NCBI GenBank assembly: GCA_002386045.1 | Contig: DGEQ01000028.1 | Location: 8,496 to 34,162, forward strand | Length of the DNA: 25,667 nucleotides | DNA from: Hungateiclostridiaceae bacterium UBA3922 | Lineage (GTDB): Bacteria > Bacillota > Clostridia > Acetivibrionales > DTU013 | Direction: 5' to 3' | Shown: positions 1 to 6,313 of the stretch, in pieces | How positions within the stretch are numbered: position 1 is the first letter of the stretch | Layout: the number at the start of each line of letters is the position of its first letter | Notes under the pieces: generated by a model | What the model saw: the letters and a program-made list of their open reading frames with translations, nothing else | The model's database searches: none | What the model was told of the DNA's origin: nothing | Made by a program: the position numbers and the translations under genes

Positions 1-86
1 AGTTCCTCGTTCTTCATGTTCACCAGCGAATGGAGGAACGCATTGTTGATGGACGAGGCAGCCTGCTTCGTATATATCTCGAGGAG
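1..86 (-). pseudogene. possible 5'-truncated fragment of a GAF-type sensor protein
   Basis: Read on the minus strand from base 86 to the window edge, one frame gives 28 codons beginning LLEIYTKQAASSINNAFLHS and ending in MKNEE. This resembles the end of a GAF sensor domain running into a linker, as in many sensor kinases and diguanylate cyclases. A TAA stop lies directly upstream in the same frame (bases 87-89), there is no start codon before the last few residues, and mutS2 ends only 84 bases upstream. If the reading is right, the N-terminal part is missing, so this would be a decayed gene rather than an intact start. A second frame is also open here, and the piece is very short, so the call is weak. 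Confidence 0.3.
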
Positions 87-170
87 TTAAAGACTTCCTT
101 TTTGCTGCAGACGTGGGAGTGTTTGATTTCCGTACCTTGACTGCTGTGATCTCAGGATAGCTGCTTGCTG

Positions 171-2555
171 TCATTTCAGCGTTACTATGGTCACTCCGGT
201 CTCTCCTTCACCGTACTGGCCGAGCCGGAAGCTTTTGACATGATGGTTCTTCTTAAGGAACTGATGGACACCGCTCCTGAGAGCGCCGGTGCCTTTGCCG
301 TGAACGATGGTCACCTCGGAAAGCCCGGCAAGCACCGCATCATCAAGGTACTTGCCCAGGACGATGACCGCTTCTTCCACGTTCATGCCCCTGATATCCG
401 TACGCGGCGATATGTTCATTGCCTTGGACACCCCGATAGATGCGGTGCCGCTCCTCTGGAACTCGTGAGACTGTTCGTCCACCAGTTTCAGATTCGAGAC
501 ATGCACATTTATCTTCAATATCCCGGCCTGGATGACGGCTTCCCCGTCCTTGTCCGGCGGTGATATGACGGTCCCTTTCCGGTTGAGGTCGATTATCTGC
601 ACGGTGTCGCCGGGCTTTAAGTTTTCCGGCGGCTTCACAAGGCCTTTGCGCGGGAAAAGGCTTTCCGCAAGCGTCTCCTCTATCCTGCCTATGCTGCCCC
701 TGAGCCTGGCTTTTGCCTCTTCTGCCGCTTTTCTCCTCTCCTTTTCATCCTGGAGTTTTATGGCCTGCTTCAGTTCCTCCAGGATATCCTCGGCTTCCTT
801 CCTCGCATCCAGCAGTATCTTCCTGGCCTCTTCCCGCGCTTCGCGCAGGAACTTCTCCCTTTGCGAACTGAGCCTGTGCTTTTGCTCCTCGAGTTCCTTT
901 TTGAGCTGCTCTATCTCCAGCCTGAGGCTTTCAGCCTGCAGTCTTTCCCGCTCGGACGCCCTCCGGTTCTTTTCGATGGTCATCAGGATATCTTCGAACT
1001 GGATCTCTTCACCTGTAAGGAATTCCCTGGCCCTTTCAAGTATTTCCCCGGAAAGGCCGAGCCTTTTGGAAATGGCAAACGCGTTGCTTTTCCCGGGCAC
1101 ACCGATAAGGAGACGGTATGTCGGCCTCAGTGTTTCCACGTCGAATTCGCAGCAGGCGTTTTCCACGCCATCCGTTGTCAATGCGTACACTTTCAGTTCG
1201 CTGTAGTGCGTCGTCGCGATAGTGATGGTCCCCTTCCTGTGGAGATACTCAAGTATGGACATGGCGAGGGCGGCGCCTTCCACGGGATCGGTGCCGGCAC
1301 CGAGTTCGTCAAAAAGCACCAGGGACATGTCGTCCGCCCTGGACAGTATGTCGACTATGTTCTTCATGTGGGACGAGAAAGTGCTGAGGCTCTGCTCGAT
1401 ACTCTGCTCATCGCCTATGTCTGCGAATACGCTGTCAAAAATGCTCATCTCCGTGCCTTCTGCAGCCGGGACATGCAGTCCGGACTGGACCATGAGGGTA
1501 AACAGGCCGACGGTTTTAAGGGTCACCGTCTTGCCGCCGGTATTCGGCCCCGTGATGACCAGTGTTGTGAACCCGTCCCCTATCCACAGGTCGATGGGAA
1601 CGACGGTCCTGCTGTCAAGGAGGGGATGCCGGCCTTTTTTGATGTTTATCCTTTTCTCCCTGTTGAGTTTCGGGCAGACGCAATCGAGATCAAGGCTGAG
1701 CCTTGCCTTGGCAAATGCGAAATCCAGCTGTGCGAACAGATCTACGTTAGTCTTCAGCGGTTCGATGATACCTGCGACTTCACCTGTCAGTTCCTGGAGT
1801 ATCCTCTCTATTTCCTGCTGTTCCTTTATCCTGAGCTGCTTTATGTTGTTGTTGGCTTCGACGACTGCCATCGGCTCGATATATACCGTGGCTCCGCTGG
1901 CCGACGAATCGTGCACCAGGCCGGGTATCTCGTTCCTGTACTCGGCCTTTACAGGGATCACATACCGGTCTCCCCTGATGGTGACGATGGCCTCCTGCAT
2001 GTACTTCTGGTATTTTGCGGAATGGATCATCGAGTTGAGCCTGTCTTTCAGCGATTCCTGCTCCTGCCTGATCCTTCGCCTTATGCCCGCCAGCGTACTG
2101 CTGGCATTGTCGGAAATCTCCTCTTCGCTGATGATCGCCGCGTTGATGCTGTCCTCGATCCGCTTGTTCGGCGTGAGGGACGCGATGAGGCCCCTGATGA
2201 GATTGCAGCCCTCATCCGCAGTAGGGTCAGCCTCAGAGGCATAATTCTTCAGGTTGCGGGCTGCTCTCAGCGTATCGGCCACCCTGAGGAGCTCTCCGGG
2301 GTTGAGGGTAATACCGATCTCCGCTCTCCTGAGCGTATCCCTGATATCATGGATGCCTCCGAGCGGGGGGCTCCCTCTCCTCATGATAAAATCCACCGCA
2401 TCGGTGGTCTCTTTCAGCATCATCTCCACTTCTTCGGGCTCTGTCCGTGGCATGAGCGCATTGGCGAGCTCTTTTCCCAGCCCGGAAGTGCATGATGATA
2501 CCAGCTTTTCTTTTATCTTAACGAATTCCAGTACGCGAAACGTTCTCTCTTCCAT
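171..2555 (-). CDS. mutS2: MutS2 family ATPase/endonuclease with Smr domain
   Basis: The 794-residue protein has the full MutS2 plan. An N-terminal core/lever region runs to about residue 300, the Walker A motif GPNTGGKT is at 336-343, and Walker B LVLFDELGAGTDP is at 412-424. A charged coiled coil spans about 515-640, and a C-terminal Smr nuclease domain (about 718-794) carries the HGKGTGALR signature. MutS2 proteins lack the mismatch-recognition domain of MutS. In other bacteria they act on branched recombination intermediates and, in Bacillus, on collided ribosomes; which applies here cannot be seen. The ATG at 2555 has AGGA about five bases upstream. The gene is last in a tight run from pgsA, 31 bases after the preceding membrane-protein gene. 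Length and all catalytic motifs look normal. Confidence 0.97.
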   Translation of the reverse strand: MEERTFRVLEFVKIKEKLVSSCTSGLGKELANALMPRTEPEEVEMMLKETTDAVDFIMRRGSPPLGGIHDIRDTLRRAEIGITLNPGELLRVADTLRAARNLKNYASEADPTADEGCNLIRGLIASLTPNKRIEDSINAAIISEEEISDNASSTLAGIRRRIRQEQESLKDRLNSMIHSAKYQKYMQEAIVTIRGDRYVIPVKAEYRNEIPGLVHDSSASGATVYIEPMAVVEANNNIKQLRIKEQQEIERILQELTGEVAGIIEPLKTNVDLFAQLDFAFAKARLSLDLDCVCPKLNREKRINIKKGRHPLLDSRTVVPIDLWIGDGFTTLVITGPNTGGKTVTLKTVGLFTLMVQSGLHVPAAEGTEMSIFDSVFADIGDEQSIEQSLSTFSSHMKNIVDILSRADDMSLVLFDELGAGTDPVEGAALAMSILEYLHRKGTITIATTHYSELKVYALTTDGVENACCEFDVETLRPTYRLLIGVPGKSNAFAISKRLGLSGEILERAREFLTGEEIQFEDILMTIEKNRRASERERLQAESLRLEIEQLKKELEEQKHRLSSQREKFLREAREEARKILLDARKEAEDILEELKQAIKLQDEKERRKAAEEAKARLRGSIGRIEETLAESLFPRKGLVKPPENLKPGDTVQIIDLNRKGTVISPPDKDGEAVIQAGILKINVHVSNLKLVDEQSHEFQRSGTASIGVSKAMNISPRTDIRGMNVEEAVIVLGKYLDDAVLAGLSEVTIVHGKGTGALRSGVHQFLKKNHHVKSFRLGQYGEGETGVTIVTLK

Positions 2556-2586
2556 GGCATCCTGTTCCCTGTCTGTCGTATTCCGG

Positions 2587-3102
2587 TCATTTTTTCAGTA
2601 TTTTCGCCCTGAGCCTGTCACGGTAGTAATTTATGAACAGGGTGTACACGAAATCATAGACCAGGAAAATGATTTCGCCGACAACCACCAGGACCACCCA
2701 TGGGAACCTGCTGGTCATCTCTGCTTCAAACAGGCTCCTGGCAGCCAGATACACAACGGCGGCGCATGCATTGAAAAAGATGACCTTCAGGACATATTCT
2801 ATTACAATGCGGTCCAGTTTTTCAATGTAAAATTTGATTATACCGTATCCCCCGAAGAAAAGCGCATATGGGACCATGCTGATTTTGTCCGGCACGATGA
2901 TGGATCCCAGTATGGAGGTGGCCGCGTAGAATATCCAGCCTGATTTGACGCTTCCTTCTATTATTACAACGGAAACAAAAAAGGAGCTGAGCACATACAG
3001 GGATATCTTGCTTACAGGCATCACGTCGGCCAGTAACAGGCAAATCACCGCAAGTGCCCCGAGGATCCCGTTCAGTGCAATGTTCCTGGATTTCAGCAGC
3101 AA
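2587..3102 (-). CDS. unrecognised integral membrane protein, 171 aa
   Basis: I do not recognise the family. The protein is almost wholly hydrophobic, with five or six likely membrane spans at roughly residues 9-28, 31-50, 53-70, 75-90, 100-122 and 133-157, and a basic C-terminal tail ending RAKILKK. There is no signal-peptide cleavage pattern and no obvious catalytic motif. The best start is a TTG at 3102, whose reading frame overlaps the last ten bases of the DnaJ-like gene. No clear Shine-Dalgarno precedes it, so translation is probably coupled to the upstream gene. It sits between the DnaJ-like protein and mutS2, which places it in the pgsA-DUF5685-dnaJ operon. It is compact enough to be a transporter subunit, but nothing proves that. 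Confidence 0.75.
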   Translation of the reverse strand: MLLKSRNIALNGILGALAVICLLLADVMPVSKISLYVLSSFFVSVVIIEGSVKSGWIFYAATSILGSIIVPDKISMVPYALFFGGYGIIKFYIEKLDRIVIEYVLKVIFFNACAAVVYLAARSLFEAEMTSRFPWVVLVVVGEIIFLVYDFVYTLFINYYRDRLRAKILKK

Positions 3103-3719
3103 CTGATCAGGTCACCACCCATGCATTCGCAGCAGCAGTCCGAACACCACAGGCACTGGCAGATCGTACACAGATCCGGCTCGCTCCTGTAAGGCCGGCT
3201 TCCGAACGGGTTCATCCGGTAAGCCTGGTACGAAGCGTTCATCCTTTCCAGCGCGCTCCTGTATTCGTAATTGGCCGGATCCATGTTCACGGCCCTCTGG
3301 ATATGCGTGTATGCTTCGTTATACCAGCCTTTGCGCATGAATATCAGGCCCTTGAGATAAAACCATTCGGCAGGGCGGCTGCGCGAACTGTCCAGCATGT
3401 CTTCGGCCAGCCTGATATTCCCGCTGTTGATGTGGGACTTGACCTGCCTGAAGAAATCACTCCCGCTGCCGCTCCATCCGCCGTCGCCGCGGCCGTATGA
3501 TGCTCCGCCGTACTGGCCGCTTCCGCCGGAGGAGATGTTTTTCATCAGGTAATCATAGGCCTCATTTATTTCCCTGAGCTTTTCCTCGGCCAGTTTGGAC
3601 AACGGGTTGTCCCTGTACTGGTCGGGATGGTATTTCTTGACCAGTTCCCTGTATGCCTTTTTTATCTCTTCCTCGCTCGCGCCTTCCCTGATGCCGAGCA
3701 CTTCATACGGATTCTTCAA
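3093..3719 (-). CDS. J-domain protein with TPR-like region and Cys-rich tail
   Basis: The N-terminus (about 1-62) is a J domain with the HPD tripeptide at 31-33, the motif that stimulates the ATPase of Hsp70/DnaK. A Gly/Ser-rich linker follows (about 63-88), then a helical stretch (about 90-165) that reads like one or two TPR repeats. The last 25 residues hold ten cysteines (184, 187, 189, 192, 195, 196, 197, 199, 207, 208). This is not the classical DnaJ zinc domain (four CxxCxGxG repeats), so it is not the housekeeping DnaJ. The start is a TTG at 3719, 17 bases inside the end of the DUF5685 gene, with GGAG further upstream. The overlap on both sides and the shared Cys-rich character with the DUF5685 neighbour suggest that the two proteins work together. 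The client is unknown. Confidence 0.88.
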   Translation of the reverse strand: MKNPYEVLGIREGASEEEIKKAYRELVKKYHPDQYRDNPLSKLAEEKLREINEAYDYLMKNISSGGSGQYGGASYGRGDGGWSGSGSDFFRQVKSHINSGNIRLAEDMLDSSRSRPAEWFYLKGLIFMRKGWYNEAYTHIQRAVNMDPANYEYRSALERMNASYQAYRMNPFGSRPYRSEPDLCTICQCLWCSDCCCECMGGDLISCC

Positions 3720-4590
3720 CTTCGCCGCATCTCCTTATACCAAGAATGTTTTCCGTTTTTCTGAGCATCCCGATATATATGATATTTTCCAGTATGCCCC
3801 TGTTCAGCTTGACATCGAGCAGTTCGAAAGCCTTCGATATCTCGTTGAGCGTATAAAACAGCGTAAATGCCGCTTCTTCCCTTATCCTGTCCCTGAATCC
3901 GTCCACGTCCTGGCCGCTGAAGCCAAACCTGCAGACAAACGGATTATAGTTCCCGCTTTTTATATCTTTCCCGATATCGTCGTATGCGTCCAGCAGGTAT
4001 ATCCATTTGCCAAGGTTGTAGCCCAGCCACCTGAGTATCTTCTCTGTATTCCCGCCGGCGCACATGGGCTCATATGCGGTGATTTCCTCCATCAGCCTCG
4101 CAAACGGCTCCGCAGCTATATCGATCGAATCACATTCCTGGTTTTCCAGCCGGACGAGTTCATCGAGCCGCTGCCCGATCATGCCGCACATGGCTGGGTA
4201 CTTCTTCCTGAGCCGTCTGTAGGCGCCTTTCAGCATGACGAGGGCCGCGGCCGGAACATACGAATCCCTGTCACGCTTTTTGTCTTCCAGATTATAATAT
4301 GCCAGTATGATGTTTATGTCTGCAGCGTAGTCCACGGCGGGACTTCCGCTTGCCACATGCCTTTTTTCAAAGGGGTGCAGGGCGCACCTTTTCCTCAGGA
4401 CCTGCAGCTTCTCGCCCGACACAGCCGAAAGCAGTACTGCAAGGAACGTGGTGTCATAACTCAGTGTAAGCCTCTTCAACTGGCCGAAGCGCCTGCCCAT
4501 GGATCTGCATATCCCGCAGTAATATGCCCTGAAAAGTTCGTACTCTTTTATTTTCATCTCCGGTTTTTCCGGAACTATGTACCCGAACAT
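3703..4590 (-). CDS. DUF5685 family protein
   Basis: The 295-residue protein begins MFGYIVPEKPEMKIKEYELF and has an early CxxC (Cys25, Cys28), further Cys/His near 69-72, and an aspartate-rich DAYDDIGKD motif around 201-209. I recognise the pattern as DUF5685, a clostridial family of unknown function often found beside a J-domain gene, as it is here. The body appears helical and soluble. The aspartate-rich motif and all-helical look recall metal-dependent isoprenoid-type enzymes, but that is only a resemblance. The ATG at 4590 follows an AAAGGGATCCT ribosome-binding stretch. It starts nine bases after the pgsA stop and its end overlaps the J-domain gene by 17 bases, so the three are almost certainly cotranscribed. 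Confidence 0.85.
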   Translation of the reverse strand: MFGYIVPEKPEMKIKEYELFRAYYCGICRSMGRRFGQLKRLTLSYDTTFLAVLLSAVSGEKLQVLRKRCALHPFEKRHVASGSPAVDYAADINIILAYYNLEDKKRDRDSYVPAAALVMLKGAYRRLRKKYPAMCGMIGQRLDELVRLENQECDSIDIAAEPFARLMEEITAYEPMCAGGNTEKILRWLGYNLGKWIYLLDAYDDIGKDIKSGNYNPFVCRFGFSGQDVDGFRDRIREEAAFTLFYTLNEISKAFELLDVKLNRGILENIIYIGMLRKTENILGIRRCGEVEESV

Positions 4591-4599
4591 AGGATCCCT

Positions 4600-5145
4600 T
4601 TACTTTTCCTGCCGCTTGATCCTGAGATATGATCTGAAATACATGAAAAAAGCGAACAACGCAGCTATCACGGCCAGTATGAACACCAACTGGTTCACTG
4701 CTATGCCGAACAGCGTCCATCTGCCGAAAGGCTCATTGAAGATCAGCATTATGATCGCAAGGTAAAAGACCACCGTAGACATTTTCCCATACCAGTTGGC
4801 GGAAACCACGTATTTTTTCTGCCTGTAAAGGACCAGGGCGCCGATGCCCATCAGGAGCTCCTTTGCCAGTATCACCAGTACGAGTTCTATGGGAATTATC
4901 TTTAATCCCAGAGACAATATGACGATTGCCGTTATCTGCATCAGTTTGTCCGCCAGCGGGTCAGCTATCTTCCCCCATGATGTGATCAGGTTGTATCTCC
5001 TGGCGATGTAACCGTCCAGAACATCGGTAAGCCCGCCGGCAAGGAAAAGCAGCACCGCAACGATGTAGTTGCGTACGCTGAGGAAATATCCAAATACAGG
5101 TATCAGCAGAAACCGCAATACTGTCAGTATGTTCGGGATATTCAT
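4600..5145 (-). CDS. pgsA: CDP-diacylglycerol--glycerol-3-phosphate 3-phosphatidyltransferase
   Basis: The 181-residue membrane enzyme makes phosphatidylglycerophosphate from CDP-diacylglycerol and glycerol-3-phosphate, the committed step to phosphatidylglycerol and cardiolipin. The CDP-alcohol phosphotransferase signature is complete: DVLDGYIARRYN followed by GKIADPLADK, which supplies the D-x2-DG-x2-AR...G-x3-D-x3-D residues. Several hydrophobic helices follow, and the tail is basic (RSYLRIKRQEK). Length is normal for the family. The N-terminus MNIPNILTVLRFLLIPVF is typical and fixes the ATG at 5145, preceded by GGCGGTGAAAC. It is the first gene of the operon that continues through DUF5685, the J-domain gene and mutS2, with a possible promoter at 5181-5209. 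A related CDP-alcohol transferase with another acceptor is possible, but the motif and length favour PgsA. Confidence 0.93.
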   Translation of the reverse strand: MNIPNILTVLRFLLIPVFGYFLSVRNYIVAVLLFLAGGLTDVLDGYIARRYNLITSWGKIADPLADKLMQITAIVILSLGLKIIPIELVLVILAKELLMGIGALVLYRQKKYVVSANWYGKMSTVVFYLAIIMLIFNEPFGRWTLFGIAVNQLVFILAVIAALFAFFMYFRSYLRIKRQEK

Positions 5146-5180
5146 GTTTCACCGCCTGTCTCGTTTATACAGAATAGTTT

Positions 5181-5209
5181 ACCATACAAATCCGCTGTTG
5201 TACAATCAA
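5181..5209 (-). promoter_or_regulatory. candidate sigma-A promoter for the pgsA operon
   Basis: On the minus strand TTGATT (5204-5209) and TATGGT (5181-5186) are separated by 17 bases, and the -10 ends 35 bases before the pgsA ATG. Each hexamer has two mismatches to consensus. A second nearby pairing (TTGTAC, 18 bases, TAAACT) is also possible, so the exact site is uncertain. Confidence 0.4.
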
Positions 5210-5239
5210 GCGGTCCGTGATATTATACGGGCGGCGGGA

Positions 5240-5662
5240 TCAAATGTCTTTTGCCGCCCTTTCTATCAGTTCATATACGTCGGGCATGTATTTTTTGATG
5301 TTAACTGGCTTCAGATCCCGCCTTGTCCAGCAGTGCAGCGTCTCACCCTCGGCAAGCACCCTGCCGTCTTCCGCCCGCACAGCCTGATAGCTGAAGCACA
5401 GCCTTGTTCCGGTGTACTCCTTTATGCTCGTCCTTATTATTATGTTGTCTTCATACCTGGCAAATCCCATGTACCGGCACCTGAGCTCAAGCAGCGGGAG
5501 CATCGCTCCTTTCTGCTCGATCACCGAATAGGGCATGCCCACCTTTTTTATGAAATCCGTCCTTCCGGCTTCGAACCATACCGGGTAATTGGAATGGTGC
5601 ACCACGCCCATCTGGTCTGTCTCCGCGTATCTCACAACAAGTGGAGTTTCAGATACGAACAT
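5240..5662 (-). CDS. acyl-CoA thioesterase, YbgC/4HBT hot-dog family
   Basis: The 140-residue protein matches the 4-hydroxybenzoyl-CoA thioesterase (YbgC/FadM) family, which hydrolyses acyl-CoA or aryl-CoA thioesters. The N-terminal motif RYAETDQMGVVHHSNYPVWF carries the conserved catalytic aspartate within the D-x-M-G-x-V-x-H-x-x-Y pattern, and the length is right for a single hot-dog domain. The start is taken at the ATG at 5662 because the minus strand reads GGGGAGGAATC just before it; an upstream in-frame TTG lacks such a site. The substrate cannot be told from sequence. The stop codon lies in the loop of a hairpin (arms GGGCGGC at 5229-5235 and 5253-5259) that has no following T run. The gene lies between the terminator after the dnaE-mtrB group and the pgsA promoter, so it is probably transcribed on its own. 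Confidence 0.9.
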   Translation of the reverse strand: MFVSETPLVVRYAETDQMGVVHHSNYPVWFEAGRTDFIKKVGMPYSVIEQKGAMLPLLELRCRYMGFARYEDNIIIRTSIKEYTGTRLCFSYQAVRAEDGRVLAEGETLHCWTRRDLKPVNIKKYMPDVYELIERAAKDI

Positions 5663-5690
5663 GATTCCTCCCCTATCCTGCATCCTTTCC

Positions 5691-5723
5691 AAAAATTAAG
5701 CCCGTGTCATTGAATACACGGGT
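5691..5723 (-). terminator. intrinsic terminator after the small protein gene
   Basis: On the minus strand CCCGTGT and ACACGGG (arms 5716-5722 and 5701-5707) form a seven-pair stem with an eight-base loop, followed by CTTAATTTTT (5691-5700). The position 32 bases after the stop at 5755 fits the end of the dnaE-mtrB transcription unit. Confidence 0.7.
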
Positions 5724-5754
5724 CTTACTCGAGTTATCCGTTTGCGCGGCCCCA

Positions 5755-5952
5755 TCAGTAGCCCTTTTCGATAATGACACTGTGGGCTTCCTCCACTTCG
5801 GCTTCCGGAACCAGCACTTCATAGTAATTGTCGCTGTTGTCATGACTTTTGCTGATCGGTCTCAGTTTCACGAGAATTCCTTCCTCAGTGAGCAACTCCT
5901 GCAGTGCGGTCGCTATTTCCTTGCTTTGTGCCATGTATACTACAGTCCACAT
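5755..5952 (-). CDS. small conserved protein of the dnaE locus, 65 aa
   Basis: The product begins MWTVVYMAQSKEIATALQEL, continues through EEGILVKLRPI, and ends with a VLVPEAEVEEAHSVI segment. From memory, short proteins of this pattern are common in Clostridia next to dnaE and pfkA and are sometimes mislabelled glutamate decarboxylase. The alternating strand/helix pattern resembles a small ferredoxin-like DUF2007-type domain, and no enzyme motif is visible. The start is the ATG at 5952, preceded by AAAAGGGGCGTG; an upstream in-frame start would overlap mtrB and has no better ribosome site. It lies 22 bases after mtrB and is followed by a terminator, so it closes that transcription unit. pfkA is absent from this window. 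Function unknown. Confidence 0.82.
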   Translation of the reverse strand: MWTVVYMAQSKEIATALQELLTEEGILVKLRPISKSHDNSDNYYEVLVPEAEVEEAHSVIIEKGY

Positions 5953-5974
5953 AAAAAACACGCCCCTTTTCGGA

Positions 5975-6208
5975 CTATTCACCGGAAATGATCTCACCGT
6001 GGCGGCATAATATCCTTGATTTACCTCTCACCTTTATCGCCGAAGTGTTCTCAGTAAACTGTGCCAGCAAAACCTCTCCCTTATCGAGTTTTTCCGTATG
6101 ATGGAACTTGGTGTCCCTGCCTCTGGTAAGACCTATGACGTTTACGCCGTTTTCTTCAGCCTTTACTACGATGAATTCTCCCATCAGCCTGTCCAGCTCC
6201 CACTCCAA
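5975..6208 (-). CDS. mtrB: tryptophan RNA-binding attenuation protein (TRAP)
   Basis: The 77-residue product matches Bacillus TRAP along its whole length: FIVVKAEENGVNVIGLTRG, then DTKFHHTEKLDKGEV, then AQFTENTSAIKVRG. TRAP forms an 11-subunit ring that binds tryptophan and then wraps GAG/UAG-repeat RNA, causing termination or blocking translation of trp genes. The RNA-contact residues known as Lys37, Lys56 and Arg58 in B. subtilis align with Lys40, Lys59 and Arg61 here, and the Trp-pocket threonines and SAIKVRG stretch are kept. I chose a TTG start at 6208 because GAGGTGG (6214-6220) lies at ideal distance. It adds an N-terminal arm of similar length to Bacillus TRAP, whereas the internal ATG at 6184 has no comparably spaced site. 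No trp gene or anti-TRAP gene is in the window. It lies between dnaE and a small protein gene, with a possible promoter of its own. Confidence 0.95.
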   Translation of the reverse strand: MEWELDRLMGEFIVVKAEENGVNVIGLTRGRDTKFHHTEKLDKGEVLLAQFTENTSAIKVRGKSRILCRHGEIISGE

Positions 6209-6226
6209 ATAAACCACCTCGAAATT

Positions 6227-6255
6227 ACTATATATTATTTCACCTGAAAAATCAA
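6227..6255 (-). promoter_or_regulatory. candidate sigma-A promoter for mtrB
   Basis: On the minus strand TTGATT (6250-6255), 17 bases, then TATAGT (6227-6232) stand just upstream of mtrB. The expected start of transcription would fall next to the GAGGTGG ribosome site, giving a very short leader. Read-through from dnaE (105-base gap) is the alternative. Confidence 0.5.
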
Positions 6256-6313
6256 CATGGTATTTGGGCATCTCAGACGGCAAAACCCTATTGCAGAGCG
6301 CTTTTCCGAATTT

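Noticed and set aside
861..2495. Long open frames on the plus strand opposite mutS2, and similar ones opposite dnaE (8360-9889) and spoIVA (14123-15619)
   Set aside because: They are antisense shadows of well-identified genes, with Cys/His/Pro-rich composition, no family motifs and no ribosome sites.
5229..5259. Terminator at the end of the thioesterase gene
   Set aside because: The GGGCGGC/GCCGCCC arms pair, but the loop is 17 bases, contains the stop codon and is not followed by a T run.
6209..6313. TRAP-binding triplet array before mtrB (autoregulation)
   Set aside because: I see no run of closely spaced GAG/TAG triplets on the minus strand in this gap.
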